From Desertibacillus haloalkaliphilus (lineage in GTDB: Bacteria; Bacillota; Bacilli; Bacillales; KJ1-10-99): a stretch of DNA of 64,000 bases. The translations under genes were made by a program, and so were the position numbers. This document shows, piece after piece, positions 16,760 to 26,182 of the stretch (position 1 is its first letter; the number at the start of each line of letters is the position of its first letter). The stretch covers positions 74,190-138,189 of the forward strand of contig NZ_JAHPIV010000003.1 of the NCBI RefSeq assembly GCF_019039105.1, read 5' to 3'. The notes under the pieces are model-generated. The model was given only the letters and a program-made list of their open reading frames with translations, made no database searches and was not told the origin of the DNA.

Positions 16760-17989
16760 ATGAAGTTAACGAAACAGATTATTATCGCGCTTATCTTAGG
16801 TATAATTGTCGGAATTGCGTTTCATTCATTTGCACCACAGGCGTTTGAAATCGTTGACACTTATATGTTGACGCCAGTTGGACAATTATTCTTGAAAATG
16901 ATTACAATGCTGGTTGTTCCACTTGTGTTCTTCTCAATTATTTTAGGGACAGCGGGGATGAGTGATCCGAAAGTGCTCGGTCGGATCGGCGGGAAAACCA
17001 TCCTTTATTATATTGTGACAACGGCGATTGCTCTTGTGATTGGATTAGCGGTTGCTCATGTGATTCAACCAGGACAAAGCGGTATTATGGCTGGGGATGT
17101 CCAGACAGAGACGTTCGAGGCAGAAGAGGCACCGCCAGTTATGGATACATTATTAAATATTATCCCGTCTAACCCAATTGACGCGCTTGCATCAGGGGAA
17201 ATGCTGCAAATTATTGCTTTTGCGATCTTTGTTGGTTTTGCATTAGCTAGACTTGGTGAAAAGACGGAAGGAATCGTTAAGCTCGTTGAGCAAGGGAACG
17301 AGATTATGATGTTTTTAGTCACACTTGCGATGAAGCTAGCGCCTTATGGTGCGTTTGCGTTAATCGCTTCAGCACTTGGGAACCAAGGGACTGGTGCGTT
17401 ACAGTCAATGGGGCTGTATATGATTTCAATTGTCATTGCATTAGTGCTTCATGCTGTTGTGACGTATGGAGGGGCGGTTGCTCTTCTTGGAAAGCAGAAC
17501 CCACTGCAATTTTTCAAAAACTTCTTCCCAGCAATGACAGTCGCCTTTAGTACGTCGAGTAGTAGTGCAACATTACCGATTTCAATGCGTACGGCTCAAG
17601 AAAATTTAAAAGTTCCTAAGTCAGTATCAAGCTTTGTTCAGCCACTTGGAGCGACGATCAATATGGATGGAACGGCGATCATGCAAGCGGTAGCAACCGT
17701 TTTTATTGCTCAAGTCTATATGATCGACCTCTCTTTTGCAGATTTACTAACCGTTATTTTAACGGCAACACTTGCAAGTATTGGTACTGCTGGAGTGCCA
17801 GGTGTTGGGATCATTATGCTAACGATGGTGCTTACCTCTGTTGGCCTTCCGGTTGAAGGGGTTGCGTTAATTTTAGCCGTTGACCGTATCCTTGATATGA
17901 CGCGAACAGCGATCAATATTACAGGTGATGCATCATGTGCTGTTGTTGTTGCTAAGTCTGAAGAAAAGCATTTGAAAGAAAACGAATAA
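16760..17989 (+). CDS. Dicarboxylate/glutamate:cation symporter (GltP/GltT/DctA family)
   Basis: Secondary transporter that takes up glutamate, aspartate or C4-dicarboxylates with H+ or Na+. The 409-residue protein has eight hydrophobic segments plus two re-entrant loops carrying the family motifs: the serine-rich STSSSSATLP (HP1), GATINMDGTA (TM7), GVPGVGII (HP2) and DRILDMTRTAINITGDA (TM8). Sequence cannot settle the substrate; glutamate/aspartate is most likely by resemblance to B. subtilis GltP/GltT. ATG preceded by AAAGAGAGGAG; own terminator. Confidence 0.9.
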   Translation: MKLTKQIIIALILGIIVGIAFHSFAPQAFEIVDTYMLTPVGQLFLKMITMLVVPLVFFSIILGTAGMSDPKVLGRIGGKTILYYIVTTAIALVIGLAVAHVIQPGQSGIMAGDVQTETFEAEEAPPVMDTLLNIIPSNPIDALASGEMLQIIAFAIFVGFALARLGEKTEGIVKLVEQGNEIMMFLVTLAMKLAPYGAFALIASALGNQGTGALQSMGLYMISIVIALVLHAVVTYGGAVALLGKQNPLQFFKNFFPAMTVAFSTSSSSATLPISMRTAQENLKVPKSVSSFVQPLGATINMDGTAIMQAVATVFIAQVYMIDLSFADLLTVILTATLASIGTAGVPGVGIIMLTMVLTSVGLPVEGVALILAVDRILDMTRTAINITGDASCAVVVAKSEEKHLKENE

Positions 17990-18015
17990 ACATTAATACA
18001 GTAACAATATGAAGG

Positions 18016-18048
18016 TGAAGGGACGAGTTGCGTCCCTTCATTTTTTAT
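18016..18048 (+). terminator. Terminator after the symporter gene
   Basis: Perfect 10-bp arms tgaagggacg/cgtcccttca followed by tttttt. Confidence 0.92.
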
Positions 18049-18145
18049 ATTTAATGATCGTAAGACTTCTAGTATAATGAGAGTGATATGTAGAGAACGG
18101 AAGGTAACGAAGCGTACGAGAACGAAGTCTGAAGGGAGCGTCGTA

Positions 18146-19441
18146 ATGTCATCTGCCTACGGTAAGTTAGAGGAAGAAAAAGTATTTAAAGATCCTGTCC
18201 ACCGCTATATTCATGTACGAGATGAGTTAATTTGGGAATTAATAGGCACAAGAGAATTTCAGCGGTTACGGCGCATTCGTCAGCTCGGAACGACGTATTT
18301 GACGTTCCATGGTGCTGAGCATACCCGATTTAATCATTCACTCGGTGTGTATGAAATTGTGCGGCGTATTATTGAAGGGTTTGAAGGCCGGCCAGATTGG
18401 GATGAGAATGAGCGTCTGTTGTGTTTAACAGCTGCGCTTTTACATGATGTTGGGCATGGGCCATTTTCGCATTCATTTGAAAAAGTCTTCAATTTGGATC
18501 ACGAGGACTGGACGAGAGAGATTATTTTAGGGAAGACTGAAATAAATAAAGTCTTGCGACGTGTTAGTGATTCTTTTGCAGAGAAGGTTGCTGATGTCAT
18601 TGAGAAGACGTATTCAAATAAACTTGTCGTTAGTCTGATTTCGAGTCAGATCGATGCCGATCGCATGGATTACCTGCAGCGTGATGCGTATTATACAGGA
18701 GTAAGCTACGGCCATTTTGATATGGAGCGGATTTTGCGTGTCATGCGACCCTACGATGATCAAGTCGTGATCAAGGAGAGCGGTATGCATGCGGTTGAGG
18801 ATTACATTATGAGCCGATATCAGATGTATTGGCAGGTGTATTTTCATCCGGTAACGAGAAGTGCTGAAGTGATTTTAAGCAAAATTTTAAAGCGGGCGAA
18901 AAATCTCTATAAGCAAGGCTACCGCTTCAAACAAGAACCGACGCATTTTTATTCATTTTTTAATGAAAAACCAAGCCTCGATGATTATTTGCGGCTAGAT
19001 GAGTCGATAACCCTCTATTATTTCCAGATTTGGGAGGAAGAGGAGGATCGCATTTTACGTGATCTTTGTGGTAGATTTTTAACGAGAAAACTATTCAAAT
19101 ATGTCGAATTCAACCCGAATTTACAAATGAATGATTGGCCGATGTTACAGCAATTATTTATAGATGCAGATATTGATCCGGACTATTACTTAGTGATTGA
19201 TTCATCATCGGATTTACCATACGACTTTTATCGACCAGGTGAAGAGGAAGAGCGGCTGCCGATTCATTTGTTAATGCCAAATGGGAAGCTTCGCGAACTC
19301 TCGCGTGAATCGGACGTTGTTGAAGCCATTTCAGGAAAGAAACGAACTGATCACAAGCTATACTTCCCCGAAGACGTGCTAGATGATCACACAGAACACG
19401 GTGAGGTGAAGCGCAAAATTAAGGAGATTTTAATGAAATAG
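18146..19441 (+). CDS. ywfO: HD-domain phosphohydrolase YwfO
   Basis: Family of dGTPase/SAMHD1-like metal-dependent phosphohydrolases. The 431-residue product has the HD motif LLHDVGHGPFSHSFE and the N-terminal FQRLRRIRQLGTTYL and HTRFNHSLGVYE blocks typical of the group. The further Asp of the metal site lies in ISSQIDADRMDYLQRD. ATG 18146 follows GAAGGGAGC and gives a length close to B. subtilis YwfO (433); the reading frame extends upstream without a better ribosome site. ywgA follows 13 bp downstream, a pairing conserved in bacilli. The nucleotide substrate in this organism is not deducible. Confidence 0.9.
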   Translation: MSSAYGKLEEEKVFKDPVHRYIHVRDELIWELIGTREFQRLRRIRQLGTTYLTFHGAEHTRFNHSLGVYEIVRRIIEGFEGRPDWDENERLLCLTAALLHDVGHGPFSHSFEKVFNLDHEDWTREIILGKTEINKVLRRVSDSFAEKVADVIEKTYSNKLVVSLISSQIDADRMDYLQRDAYYTGVSYGHFDMERILRVMRPYDDQVVIKESGMHAVEDYIMSRYQMYWQVYFHPVTRSAEVILSKILKRAKNLYKQGYRFKQEPTHFYSFFNEKPSLDDYLRLDESITLYYFQIWEEEEDRILRDLCGRFLTRKLFKYVEFNPNLQMNDWPMLQQLFIDADIDPDYYLVIDSSSDLPYDFYRPGEEEERLPIHLLMPNGKLRELSRESDVVEAISGKKRTDHKLYFPEDVLDDHTEHGEVKRKIKEILMK

Positions 19442-19454
19442 GAGGTTTGCCGGT

Positions 19455-19961
19455 TTGCTTAAAGATCATGCAAAATTGATGGCGATGTTTGAACAGACAG
19501 GTGAAATTATTGGCCGTAAAAAGCTGCAAAAAATTATCTATATCGCCAAAAAGATGAATGTTCCCTTTCATGAGCGATATAACTTTCATATGTTTGGTCC
19601 TTACTCTGAGGAACTGACGTTGCGGATTGAAGAGCTTTGTAATCTCGGATTTTTAGATGAAGTCAAGGAAAAGAAAAGCGGCTATTACCAGTATCGCTAC
19701 AGTTTAACTAACGAAGGTGAGAAGTTTTTAAAGTTATATGATTTTGACCTACCGAAAATGGATGACTTGACTTGCGCGATGAATCAGTGCAGCTCCCGAT
19801 TTCTTGAGCTCGTTTCAACGATTCTTTACTTTGATGATCTCCCAAAAGACGAGGTAAAGGAAAAAGTAATGACATTGAAACGAAAACAGAATTACACGGA
19901 TGATGACATTGATGAAGCGTATGACTATATTGAGCAGTTGCAGCAAACGGTTGTTCACTAA
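19455..19961 (+). CDS. ywgA: YwgA family protein
   Basis: A 168-residue protein matching B. subtilis YwgA. The N-terminal part (GRKKLQKIIYIAKK ... FGPYSEEL ... LGFLDE) reads like the winged-helix/phage-associated (DUF4065/Panacea-like) pattern of basic helix plus FGPYS turn; that resemblance is by eye only. Function unknown. TTG start at 19455 after GGAGG; translationally close to ywfO, so both probably act together. Confidence 0.8.
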   Translation: MLKDHAKLMAMFEQTGEIIGRKKLQKIIYIAKKMNVPFHERYNFHMFGPYSEELTLRIEELCNLGFLDEVKEKKSGYYQYRYSLTNEGEKFLKLYDFDLPKMDDLTCAMNQCSSRFLELVSTILYFDDLPKDEVKEKVMTLKRKQNYTDDDIDEAYDYIEQLQQTVVH

Positions 19962-19980
19962 TAAGTGGACAAGCTAAAAC

Positions 19981-20049
19981 AAAGGGGCTGTCCTTAAGTA
20001 ACATCACCTTCCTAATGAGGTGAGCAGTCACTTATCGGACAGCCCCTTT
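19981..20049. terminator. Large bidirectional terminator between ywgA and the tautomerase gene
   Basis: Perfect 13-bp base arms (19981-19993 with 20037-20049) enclose an inner taagtaac/cacctt - aggtg/acttat stem. A very similar hairpin occurs at 57324-57412. Confidence 0.88.
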
Positions 20050-20119
20050 GCTAAGTGTGTGCTTAGTGGGAAAAAGCAAATTTATTTCAGTAGGAAAATC
20101 CTAATGAAGTAACGTGAGT

Positions 20120-20305
20120 TTACATATCGCTAATACGTGTGCCTGCGACCCCATAATGAGTTTTTGGCATTTCTTCAATGATGACCTGAACTTTTTCTTT
20201 TGGGGCATCGACAGTATCTGATACAGCATTTGTCACTTTTTCAACTAATGCACGCTTTTGGTCATCATTACGACCTTCGAGCATTTTTACAGTAACGATA
20301 GGCAT
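20120..20305 (-). CDS. 4-oxalocrotonate tautomerase family enzyme (YwhB)
   Basis: A 61-residue tautomerase. Start is set at 20305 so that, after Met removal, the catalytic Pro1 of MPIVTVKMLEGR is N-terminal; AGGAGAG lies upstream. Arginine R12 and the GVAGTRISDM tail fit the family. B. subtilis YwhB sits at the same place; its physiological substrate is unknown. Confidence 0.9.
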   Translation of the reverse strand: MPIVTVKMLEGRNDDQKRALVEKVTNAVSDTVDAPKEKVQVIIEEMPKTHYGVAGTRISDM

Positions 20306-20515
20306 GAGGCTTCTCTCCTTTTTGTACATTCCTTAGATAAAGTGTGTGTATTCTTTTCTGTTAAACATACTATTCGAGAAGTTTAGGCAAAATCCTGCAA
20401 AAACATACAACAAAGTTAAAAAATTTGTTCAGTTGATGAGAACGTGAACAGTGGTGAAAAGGTAAGGCTGAAATTGGAAATGGATCGGTATTATCGTGTA
20501 CAATTTAACTAAATG
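20306..20515. other. Intergenic region with ywhD promoter candidate
   Basis: TACAAT at 20499-20504 with a weak TTGGAA 19 bp upstream is the only promoter-like signal. The remainder shows no ORF. Confidence 0.35.
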
Positions 20516-20667
20516 TGCGTATTCAAAAAGGAGGACAAAAAGAACCGAGTAGTTCGAGGCGGCGTAGCTAGGAGCAGTGGAGCGTATGTTTTTAATACGT
20601 GAGCAGTGCACGAGCAAGCCAACGAAGAAACTCGACGGTGATTTTTACCGGACTTTTTGAATATCCT
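20516..20667. mobile_element. 152-bp element with terminal inverted repeats and direct repeats (MITE-like)
   Basis: Ends TATTCAAAAAG (20520-20530) and CTTTTTGAATA (20653-20663) are exact inverted repeats. Directly outside four more bases on each side lies the 7-bp direct repeat CTAAATG (20509-20515 and 20668-20674), which reads as a target duplication. Inside are further short inverted segments (accgagtagttcgag ... ctcgacggt). There is no coding potential. It separates the promoter-like signal from ywhD. Family not identified. Confidence 0.6.
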
Positions 20668-20699
20668 CTAAATGATAATTAGGGAAGGAATGATGAGAC

Positions 20700-21224
20700 A
20701 TGGATCTCTTTAATGATGATAAGAAAAAGAAAAAAGGATCAGGCTTTAATATTTTAAGTGGAGACTCTACGTCTGGACATGGTGGGTATGGTACTGGGGT
20801 ATTAAGTCTTGATAACATATCTCCTGTGATTGTTGATCCTGAAGATAACGATGCGTATGTAGATATGGGGGCCCTTCATGCAAGATCTGCAGTTGAGAAA
20901 CGGATCAAATTCCTCCCCAATCGTGATGAAGTCCCAAATGGCCGCCTATATTGGCTCGTCTGGGTCACGATTGAACATAAGGGAGATGGCGCTTACTATG
21001 CAGGAGTGACTGCTTGTGAAATGACAGTGGATATTGAGATACGACGTGGCTATAAGAGTTTACCTGAACACGTAAATAAGATGGATAAGTCATTGAAACG
21101 TCATATAATGGTTGATCATATGGATGATCACTCGAAGAAGCTATTAGCGACATTTTTGAAAGAACACAACCAAGACATGTGGGAGCGTTCCGCTGAGCAG
21201 TTAAAGCAAGATCTATTAGGGTAA
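20700..21224 (+). CDS. ywhD: YwhD family protein
   Basis: A 174-residue soluble protein conserved in bacilli and matching B. subtilis YwhD in length and position: Lys-rich N-terminus, GSGFNILSGDST, then VWVTIEHKGDGAYYAGVTACEM. Function unknown. ATG preceded by AAGGAATG. Sits between the tautomerase and pbpG as in B. subtilis. Confidence 0.85.
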   Translation: MDLFNDDKKKKKGSGFNILSGDSTSGHGGYGTGVLSLDNISPVIVDPEDNDAYVDMGALHARSAVEKRIKFLPNRDEVPNGRLYWLVWVTIEHKGDGAYYAGVTACEMTVDIEIRRGYKSLPEHVNKMDKSLKRHIMVDHMDDHSKKLLATFLKEHNQDMWERSAEQLKQDLLG

Positions 21225-21350
21225 GGATACGTTTGTCAATACCTTGATTTTATGAAGTTTGAATAATTTGTGAATGATAAATGTTTCACTTGAGCTTTTT
21301 AAAAAATAAAAGTAAACTAACTATAGTGTAAACACATTATACTAGGACAT

Positions 21351-21392
21351 AAAAAGGCGCAAACAAGAGCTGATCTCTGTTTGCGCCTTTTT
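21351..21392. terminator. Bidirectional terminator between ywhD and pbpG
   Basis: A 15-bp perfect stem (21351-21365 with 21378-21392) bounded by A and T runs. Confidence 0.92.
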
Positions 21393-21406
21393 ACTTGCTT
21401 CATTCT

Positions 21407-23473
21407 CTATTGAAACCACTTGATAATTCGGTCTAAAAACTTCTCCTTTTCTTCTTCTTCATCGGTCGGTTCTGCATCATTGTGATCTTCTATATGCTCA
21501 GTACAATATTCAGTTGGTTCAGTTCCTGTTATAAAGGACATTTCTCGTTGCACCGGACATGATTCGGTTGCTAATAGTCCATTGCTTGGATTAACAGTGA
21601 CCGTCGTGACGTCACTTGGCTTGCGGAACGGAATCTTTAATTGGTCAGCTAAGGCATCTTCAATAAAGTTCGCCCAAATCTTTTTGGCGTGTTGGCCTTC
21701 GGTAGAGTGGTGAATACTTTGACCTTGGTCATAGCCAATCCAAACGCCGGCAACGAGCTGTGGTGTGTAACCAATCATCCAACTATCAGTCGACGTTGAC
21801 CCTGATTTGCCTGCAACCGGACGATTGATAAGGTGGGCAATTGATTGGCCTGTAACTGATGTATAGTCATTTAGCGATGTATCAAACATTCCTGTCATTA
21901 AGTCGGTCATGACATAGGCGAGCTCAGGCTTAAGTACTTGCTCCATGATTGGTTCTTGCTCATAGAGAACTTCGCCGTCTTGGTCAACGACCTTTTTGAT
22001 AAAGCGTGGCTCTACTTTGATACCGCCATTAGCAAATGGGCTATAGCTGTTGACAATTTCTAGGACGCCGACAGGCATTGTACCGAGTGCCAGTGATGGA
22101 ATGTCAGCAAGTGGACTTGTGATGCCCATTCTTTCAGCCGTCTCGACGAGGTATTCGGTCCCTAAGAAGATGTTTGTTTTTACAGCATATATATTATCTG
22201 AAAAGGCGATCGCTTGTGCCATCGTAATAAAATCATCAGCATAGTTATCAGCAAAGTTGCCAGGCGAGTATTCTTTGCGCCCGTCATCATAATTAAATGT
22301 TGTCGGCTCACTTTTTAACGTTGAAGCTGGAGTGAATCCTTGTTCAAGAGCTGCATAGTAGAGAAATGGCTTAAACGTTGATCCTGGCATCCGTTTCGCT
22401 TGTGTGGCACGGTTGAACGGGCTTTCTTGATAATCACGGCCACCAACAAGTGCACGGACATCACCATTTCGTGGATCAATCGCAACTAAGGCTGTTTGTA
22501 ACTCAGATTCATCACCAATTTCGCGTTTAACCCATTGTTCGGCTTTGGATTGCATGTCTGCATCTAACGTCGTATAAATGTGCAAGCCCCCAGATTCAAT
22601 CAGTTCGGGGTCAATATCAAGCTCGTTAATGAGTTGTTGGCGGACGGCATCTTGGAAATAGGCACCGGTCTGAGCAGTTTGACTTTCATGTTCTTCAGAG
22701 AAATCAAACGTCTGACGCTTTGCCTGTTCAGCCTCTTCCTGACCAATGAAATTCGTTGTTACCATCGCGTTGAGGATCGTCTCTTGGCGTCCTTTTGCAC
22801 GGTCAAAGTGTTGCAAAGGTGAGTAATAGGTTGGTCCTTTCGGGATACCGGCAAGTAAACTAGCCTCCGCTAAGCTGAGCTCAGATGCGGATTTGTTGAA
22901 ATAGTGATGGGCTGCAGCCTCAATCCCGTAGGCACCGTGCCCATAATAGATCGTATTTAAATAGCCTTCCAAAATTTCCTTCTTCGTATAGTTTACTTCT
23001 AGTTTTAGTGCATAAAGCGCTTCATTGATTTTTCGTTGCCATGTTTTATCATGACCTAAATATAGATTACGTGCATATTGTTGTGTGATCGTACTTGCCC
23101 CTTGCGCAAACGAACCGCTTTGGATGTTTGCCAGTGCAGCTGCGCCGATCCGCACAAAATCAAAGCCGTGGTGTTCATAAAATTTACGGTCTTCGATTGC
23201 AATGGTTGCTTCAATGACTTCGGGGGCGATTTCGTCTAAGCTGACCCAATAGCGGTTTTGGCCTTGATGACTTTCGCCGATTATTGTATTGTCGTTTCCG
23301 TAAATCACTGATGTTTGTGGGACGTGTAACGGTGGCGGCCCTTGGATTTTAATGTAGGAAAGTAAACCGATGATAACCGCCATTGCGAGTATACTTAAGA
23401 CGAGAACTGCTCGAAAAAAACGTCTAAACCATTTCCATGTTTGTTTAAAGCGATGATTTGTGATGACTTCCAC
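21407..23473 (-). CDS. pbpG: Class A penicillin-binding protein PbpG (PBP2d)
   Basis: Bifunctional glycosyltransferase/transpeptidase of peptidoglycan. One N-terminal membrane anchor (about residues 17-42), then the GT51 domain with the catalytic EDRKFYEHHGFD, QGASTITQQYARN and KEILEGYLNTIYYG. The transpeptidase domain has S-x-x-K (GSTFKPF), SDN and KSGST. GTG 23473 is chosen (AGAGGT 7 bases upstream; 688 residues); GTG 23482 would overlap the ribosome site. In B. subtilis the gene at this place, divergent from speE, is pbpG, expressed in the forespore for germ-cell wall; by position the same is inferred here. Confidence 0.9.
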   Translation of the reverse strand: MEVITNHRFKQTWKWFRRFFRAVLVLSILAMAVIIGLLSYIKIQGPPPLHVPQTSVIYGNDNTIIGESHQGQNRYWVSLDEIAPEVIEATIAIEDRKFYEHHGFDFVRIGAAALANIQSGSFAQGASTITQQYARNLYLGHDKTWQRKINEALYALKLEVNYTKKEILEGYLNTIYYGHGAYGIEAAAHHYFNKSASELSLAEASLLAGIPKGPTYYSPLQHFDRAKGRQETILNAMVTTNFIGQEEAEQAKRQTFDFSEEHESQTAQTGAYFQDAVRQQLINELDIDPELIESGGLHIYTTLDADMQSKAEQWVKREIGDESELQTALVAIDPRNGDVRALVGGRDYQESPFNRATQAKRMPGSTFKPFLYYAALEQGFTPASTLKSEPTTFNYDDGRKEYSPGNFADNYADDFITMAQAIAFSDNIYAVKTNIFLGTEYLVETAERMGITSPLADIPSLALGTMPVGVLEIVNSYSPFANGGIKVEPRFIKKVVDQDGEVLYEQEPIMEQVLKPELAYVMTDLMTGMFDTSLNDYTSVTGQSIAHLINRPVAGKSGSTSTDSWMIGYTPQLVAGVWIGYDQGQSIHHSTEGQHAKKIWANFIEDALADQLKIPFRKPSDVTTVTVNPSNGLLATESCPVQREMSFITGTEPTEYCTEHIEDHNDAEPTDEEEEKEKFLDRIIKWFQ

Positions 23474-23847
23474 GCTAGGCACCTCTTATTCTCATCATTT
23501 TTAAAAGATACTTTCTAGCTTAGGTAAGTCTATCCAATTTTAAACATCGCTTAATGTAAGGAAGTTTCTCTTGCATTTTTTACCGATTGAATTATACTTT
23601 TTCTGTGCCGTTTAGATGGTTGAGCTTAATTGGAATAAAGTCATTGAGTTGGCGGTTCCGCTTCGCCGACTGTTGTCGTCGCAAACGGTTAGCACCGTTT
23701 TCGGGCTCGCTAAGCTGGGGGATAGCACATTATTGTTTAAAGGCTGTTTGGCTTTGAGGGGGGCAAAAAATACGATGATCATCGTGATTGGTCACGTACA
23801 TTATAGGGAAAGCTGATAGAATAGAATAACTACTAGAGGTGAAAGCA
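23474..23847. other. Divergent region pbpG/speE holding a repeat copy
   Basis: Contains the minus-oriented copy E of the dispersed structured repeat (23663-23702). A 66-codon frame across it is not credible as a gene. No clear sigma-F/G hexamers or speE promoter were fixed. Confidence 0.5.
23663..23702 (-). repeat. Dispersed structured repeat, partial copy E
   Basis: The reverse complement contains the family core: hairpin aaaacggtgctaaccgttt followed by gcgacgacaacagtcggcg, corresponding to hairpins 1 and 2 of the full copies at 59.55-60.0 kb. The flanks are too diverged to extend the match reliably. Confidence 0.7.
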
Positions 23848-24681
23848 ATGGAATTTTGGTTTACAGAAAAACAAACAGAGCATTTTGGGATCACTGCGAG
23901 AGTGAAGCGGACTTTACATACAGAACAAACCGATTTTCAAAAACTAGATGTCGTTGAAACAGAAGAATTCGGAAACATGCTCTTACTTGATGGCATGGTG
24001 ATGACAACAGAAAAGGATGAGTTCGTCTATCATGAAATGGTCGCCCACGTCCCATTATTTACACACCCGAACCCAAAACAAGTGTTAGTCGTTGGTGGAG
24101 GAGACGGTGGTGTGATTCGCGAGGTGTTAAAGCACCCGTCTGTTGAAAAAGCAACGTTAGTTGAGATTGATGGTAAAGTCATTGAGTACTCAAAAAAATA
24201 TCTACCAACAATCGCAGGAAGCCTTGAGGACCCACGTGTCGAAGTGAAGGTCGCAGATGGGTTTATGCATATTGCAGAAAGTGAAAATGATTATGATGTG
24301 ATTATGGTCGATTCAACGGAACCGGTAGGTCCGGCAGTAAAACTGTTCGAAAAAGGCTTTTATGAAGGAATCTCGAAGGCGCTGAAAGAGGATGGCATCT
24401 TTGTTGCCCAAACGGATAACCCATGGTTCCATTCGGAGCTCGTTGCGCAAGTGTATCAGGATGTAAAAGAGATTTTCCCGATCACAAACATCTATACAGC
24501 AAATATTCCGACATACCCAAGCGGATTGTGGACATTTACGATCGGGTCGAAAAAGCATGACCCATTAGCTGTATCTGACGATCGTTTTCATGACATCGAG
24601 ACGAACTATTATACGAAAGAGATTCACAGCGCTGCGTTTGCGTTGCCGAAATTTGTAGCAGATCTTAAAGAAAACAAATAG
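23848..24681 (+). CDS. speE: Spermidine synthase
   Basis: Transfers aminopropyl groups from decarboxylated SAM to putrescine. The 277-residue protein has the Rossmann core [18 protein letters not shown], the acidic [12 protein letters not shown] and the gate/catalytic segment [10 protein letters not shown], with YPSGLW at the C-terminal side. ATG 23848 with AGAGGTGA upstream. speB follows 24 bp later as in B. subtilis. Confidence 0.95.
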   Translation: MEFWFTEKQTEHFGITARVKRTLHTEQTDFQKLDVVETEEFGNMLLLDGMVMTTEKDEFVYHEMVAHVPLFTHPNPKQVLVVGGGDGGVIREVLKHPSVEKATLVEIDGKVIEYSKKYLPTIAGSLEDPRVEVKVADGFMHIAESENDYDVIMVDSTEPVGPAVKLFEKGFYEGISKALKEDGIFVAQTDNPWFHSELVAQVYQDVKEIFPITNIYTANIPTYPSGLWTFTIGSKKHDPLAVSDDRFHDIETNYYTKEIHSAAFALPKFVADLKENK

Positions 24682-24705
24682 GAGAGGAAAGCGAGGGGCT
24701 GTTTG

Positions 24706-25578
24706 ATGCGATTTGATGAAGCCTATTCTGGTAATGTCTTTATAATGAGTCATCCGAATTTTGATGAAAGCGAAGCGGTTATCTATGGCATGCCAATGGA
24801 CTTTACGGCAAGCTTTCGTCCGGGGTCGCGGTTTGGACCAGCGAGAATCCGTGAAGTCTCAATTGGACTTGAAGAGTATAGCCCATACCTTGATCGCCAT
24901 CTTGAAGACGTCAAATTTTACGACGCCGGTGATATTCCGCTACCATTCGGTAATCCTGGGCGGAGTCTTGATATGATTGAGGAATTCGTTGAGAAAATTA
25001 TCGCTGCTGGTAAGTTTCCATTAGGGCTTGGCGGTGAGCACCTCGTCTCATGGCCGATTTTTAAAGTCCTTCATAGAAAATACCCTGATGTCGCAGTTAT
25101 TCATATTGATGCTCATACGGATTTGCGTGAGGAGTATGAAGGGGAGCCATTGTCACATTCAACACCGATTCGAAAAGCGTGTGAGTTGCTTGGTCCAGAA
25201 AATGTTTATTCATTTGGAATTCGTTCTGGGATGCGTGAAGAGTTTCAATATGCCAAAGACGTTGGCATGTATTTGGCCAAGTTTGACGTTGTAGAGCCAC
25301 TTAAAGAGGTCCTGCCAAAACTGTCAGGCCGTGATGTCTATGTAACGATTGATATTGATGTTCTTGACCCTGCCCATGCACCAGGAACAGGCACAGCTGA
25401 AGCTGGGGGGATTACGTCAAAAGAGCTGCTTGAAGCAATTACACTGATTGCAAATGCTAATGTCAATGTCGTCGGTGCAGACCTCGTTGAAGTGGCTCCC
25501 GCTTATGACCCAACGGAGCAAACACAAATTGCTGCTAGTAAATTTGTTCGCGAAATGCTATTAGGCTGGGTAAAATAA
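24706..25578 (+). CDS. speB: Agmatinase (ureohydrolase)
   Basis: Hydrolyses agmatine to putrescine and urea, supplying SpeE. The 290-residue protein has the binuclear manganese ligands in GGEHLVSWP, HIDAHTDLR and TIDIDVLDPAHAPGTGT. ATG 24706 is preferred over the adjacent TTG at 24703; ribosome site GAGGGG. Second gene of the speEB operon, closed by a terminator. Confidence 0.95.
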   Translation: MRFDEAYSGNVFIMSHPNFDESEAVIYGMPMDFTASFRPGSRFGPARIREVSIGLEEYSPYLDRHLEDVKFYDAGDIPLPFGNPGRSLDMIEEFVEKIIAAGKFPLGLGGEHLVSWPIFKVLHRKYPDVAVIHIDAHTDLREEYEGEPLSHSTPIRKACELLGPENVYSFGIRSGMREEFQYAKDVGMYLAKFDVVEPLKEVLPKLSGRDVYVTIDIDVLDPAHAPGTGTAEAGGITSKELLEAITLIANANVNVVGADLVEVAPAYDPTEQTQIAASKFVREMLLGWVK

Positions 25579-25587
25579 GAGGGGAGG

Positions 25588-25630
25588 AAAAGCTAACGTT
25601 TCTCATATTGAATGGGAGTTAGCTTTTTTT
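25588..25630 (+). terminator. speEB terminator
   Basis: Arms aaaagctaac and gttagctttt, then T run. Confidence 0.88.
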
Positions 25631-25746
25631 CCTATCTCTTGATTTTTGCTTGCATGAAAGAGCAGGAACCGCTAAACTGATTCATCAGAGACAGAACAAT
25701 GATTATAGCGTTTTAGCGTGCAAGATCAGTGAAAGGCGTGAGTCGC

Positions 25747-26178
25747 GTGGAGCAAATCCCGATTCAAGTACATATGACAACCGAAATCAATGACGATGAA
25801 AATCGACATGAGCGAATTGTCGTCAAGGCGAACGGAACATTAGTTGAAAAAAATGAAACGGTTTATATACGCTATACCGAAGAAGTTGCCGAAATGGGTG
25901 AAGTTCGTAATACGATCAAAGTCAAAGATGATGAAGTCATGATCATTCGCCAAGGCGCGATTGCGATGAAACAGCGTTTTAAATCCGGTAAACAGACGGA
26001 GAGCATTTATAAAAGTCGCTACGGAGCAATGGAAATGAAGGCAGACACAGAAGCGGTTGCTTATACGTGGTATAATCAGGAGAAAGTGAGAAAGCTCGTT
26101 TTTTCTTATTTGCTGCAATTACAAGGGGAAGATGTCGGGCATTACCTTGTAACATTGAAGATAAAGGAGGATCTATAA
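25747..26178 (+). CDS. ywiB: YwiB, DUF1934 calycin-like protein
   Basis: A 143-residue protein of alternating short strands ([45 protein letters not shown]) typical of the DUF1934 beta-barrel, as in B. subtilis YwiB. Function unknown. Three in-frame GTG codons (25729, 25738, 25747) compete; 25747 has the best spaced AAAGG. argS begins 4 bp after its stop, so both genes are co-transcribed. Confidence 0.82.
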   Translation: MEQIPIQVHMTTEINDDENRHERIVVKANGTLVEKNETVYIRYTEEVAEMGEVRNTIKVKDDEVMIIRQGAIAMKQRFKSGKQTESIYKSRYGAMEMKADTEAVAYTWYNQEKVRKLVFSYLLQLQGEDVGHYLVTLKIKEDL

Positions 26179-26182
26179 CAAG

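Noticed and set aside
23616-23816. 66-codon rightward frame before speE
   Set aside because: It is made largely of repeat copy E on the opposite strand and lacks homology.
25630-25746. T-box leader for argS
   Set aside because: The conserved T-box sequence (AGGGTGGNACCGCG) is missing.
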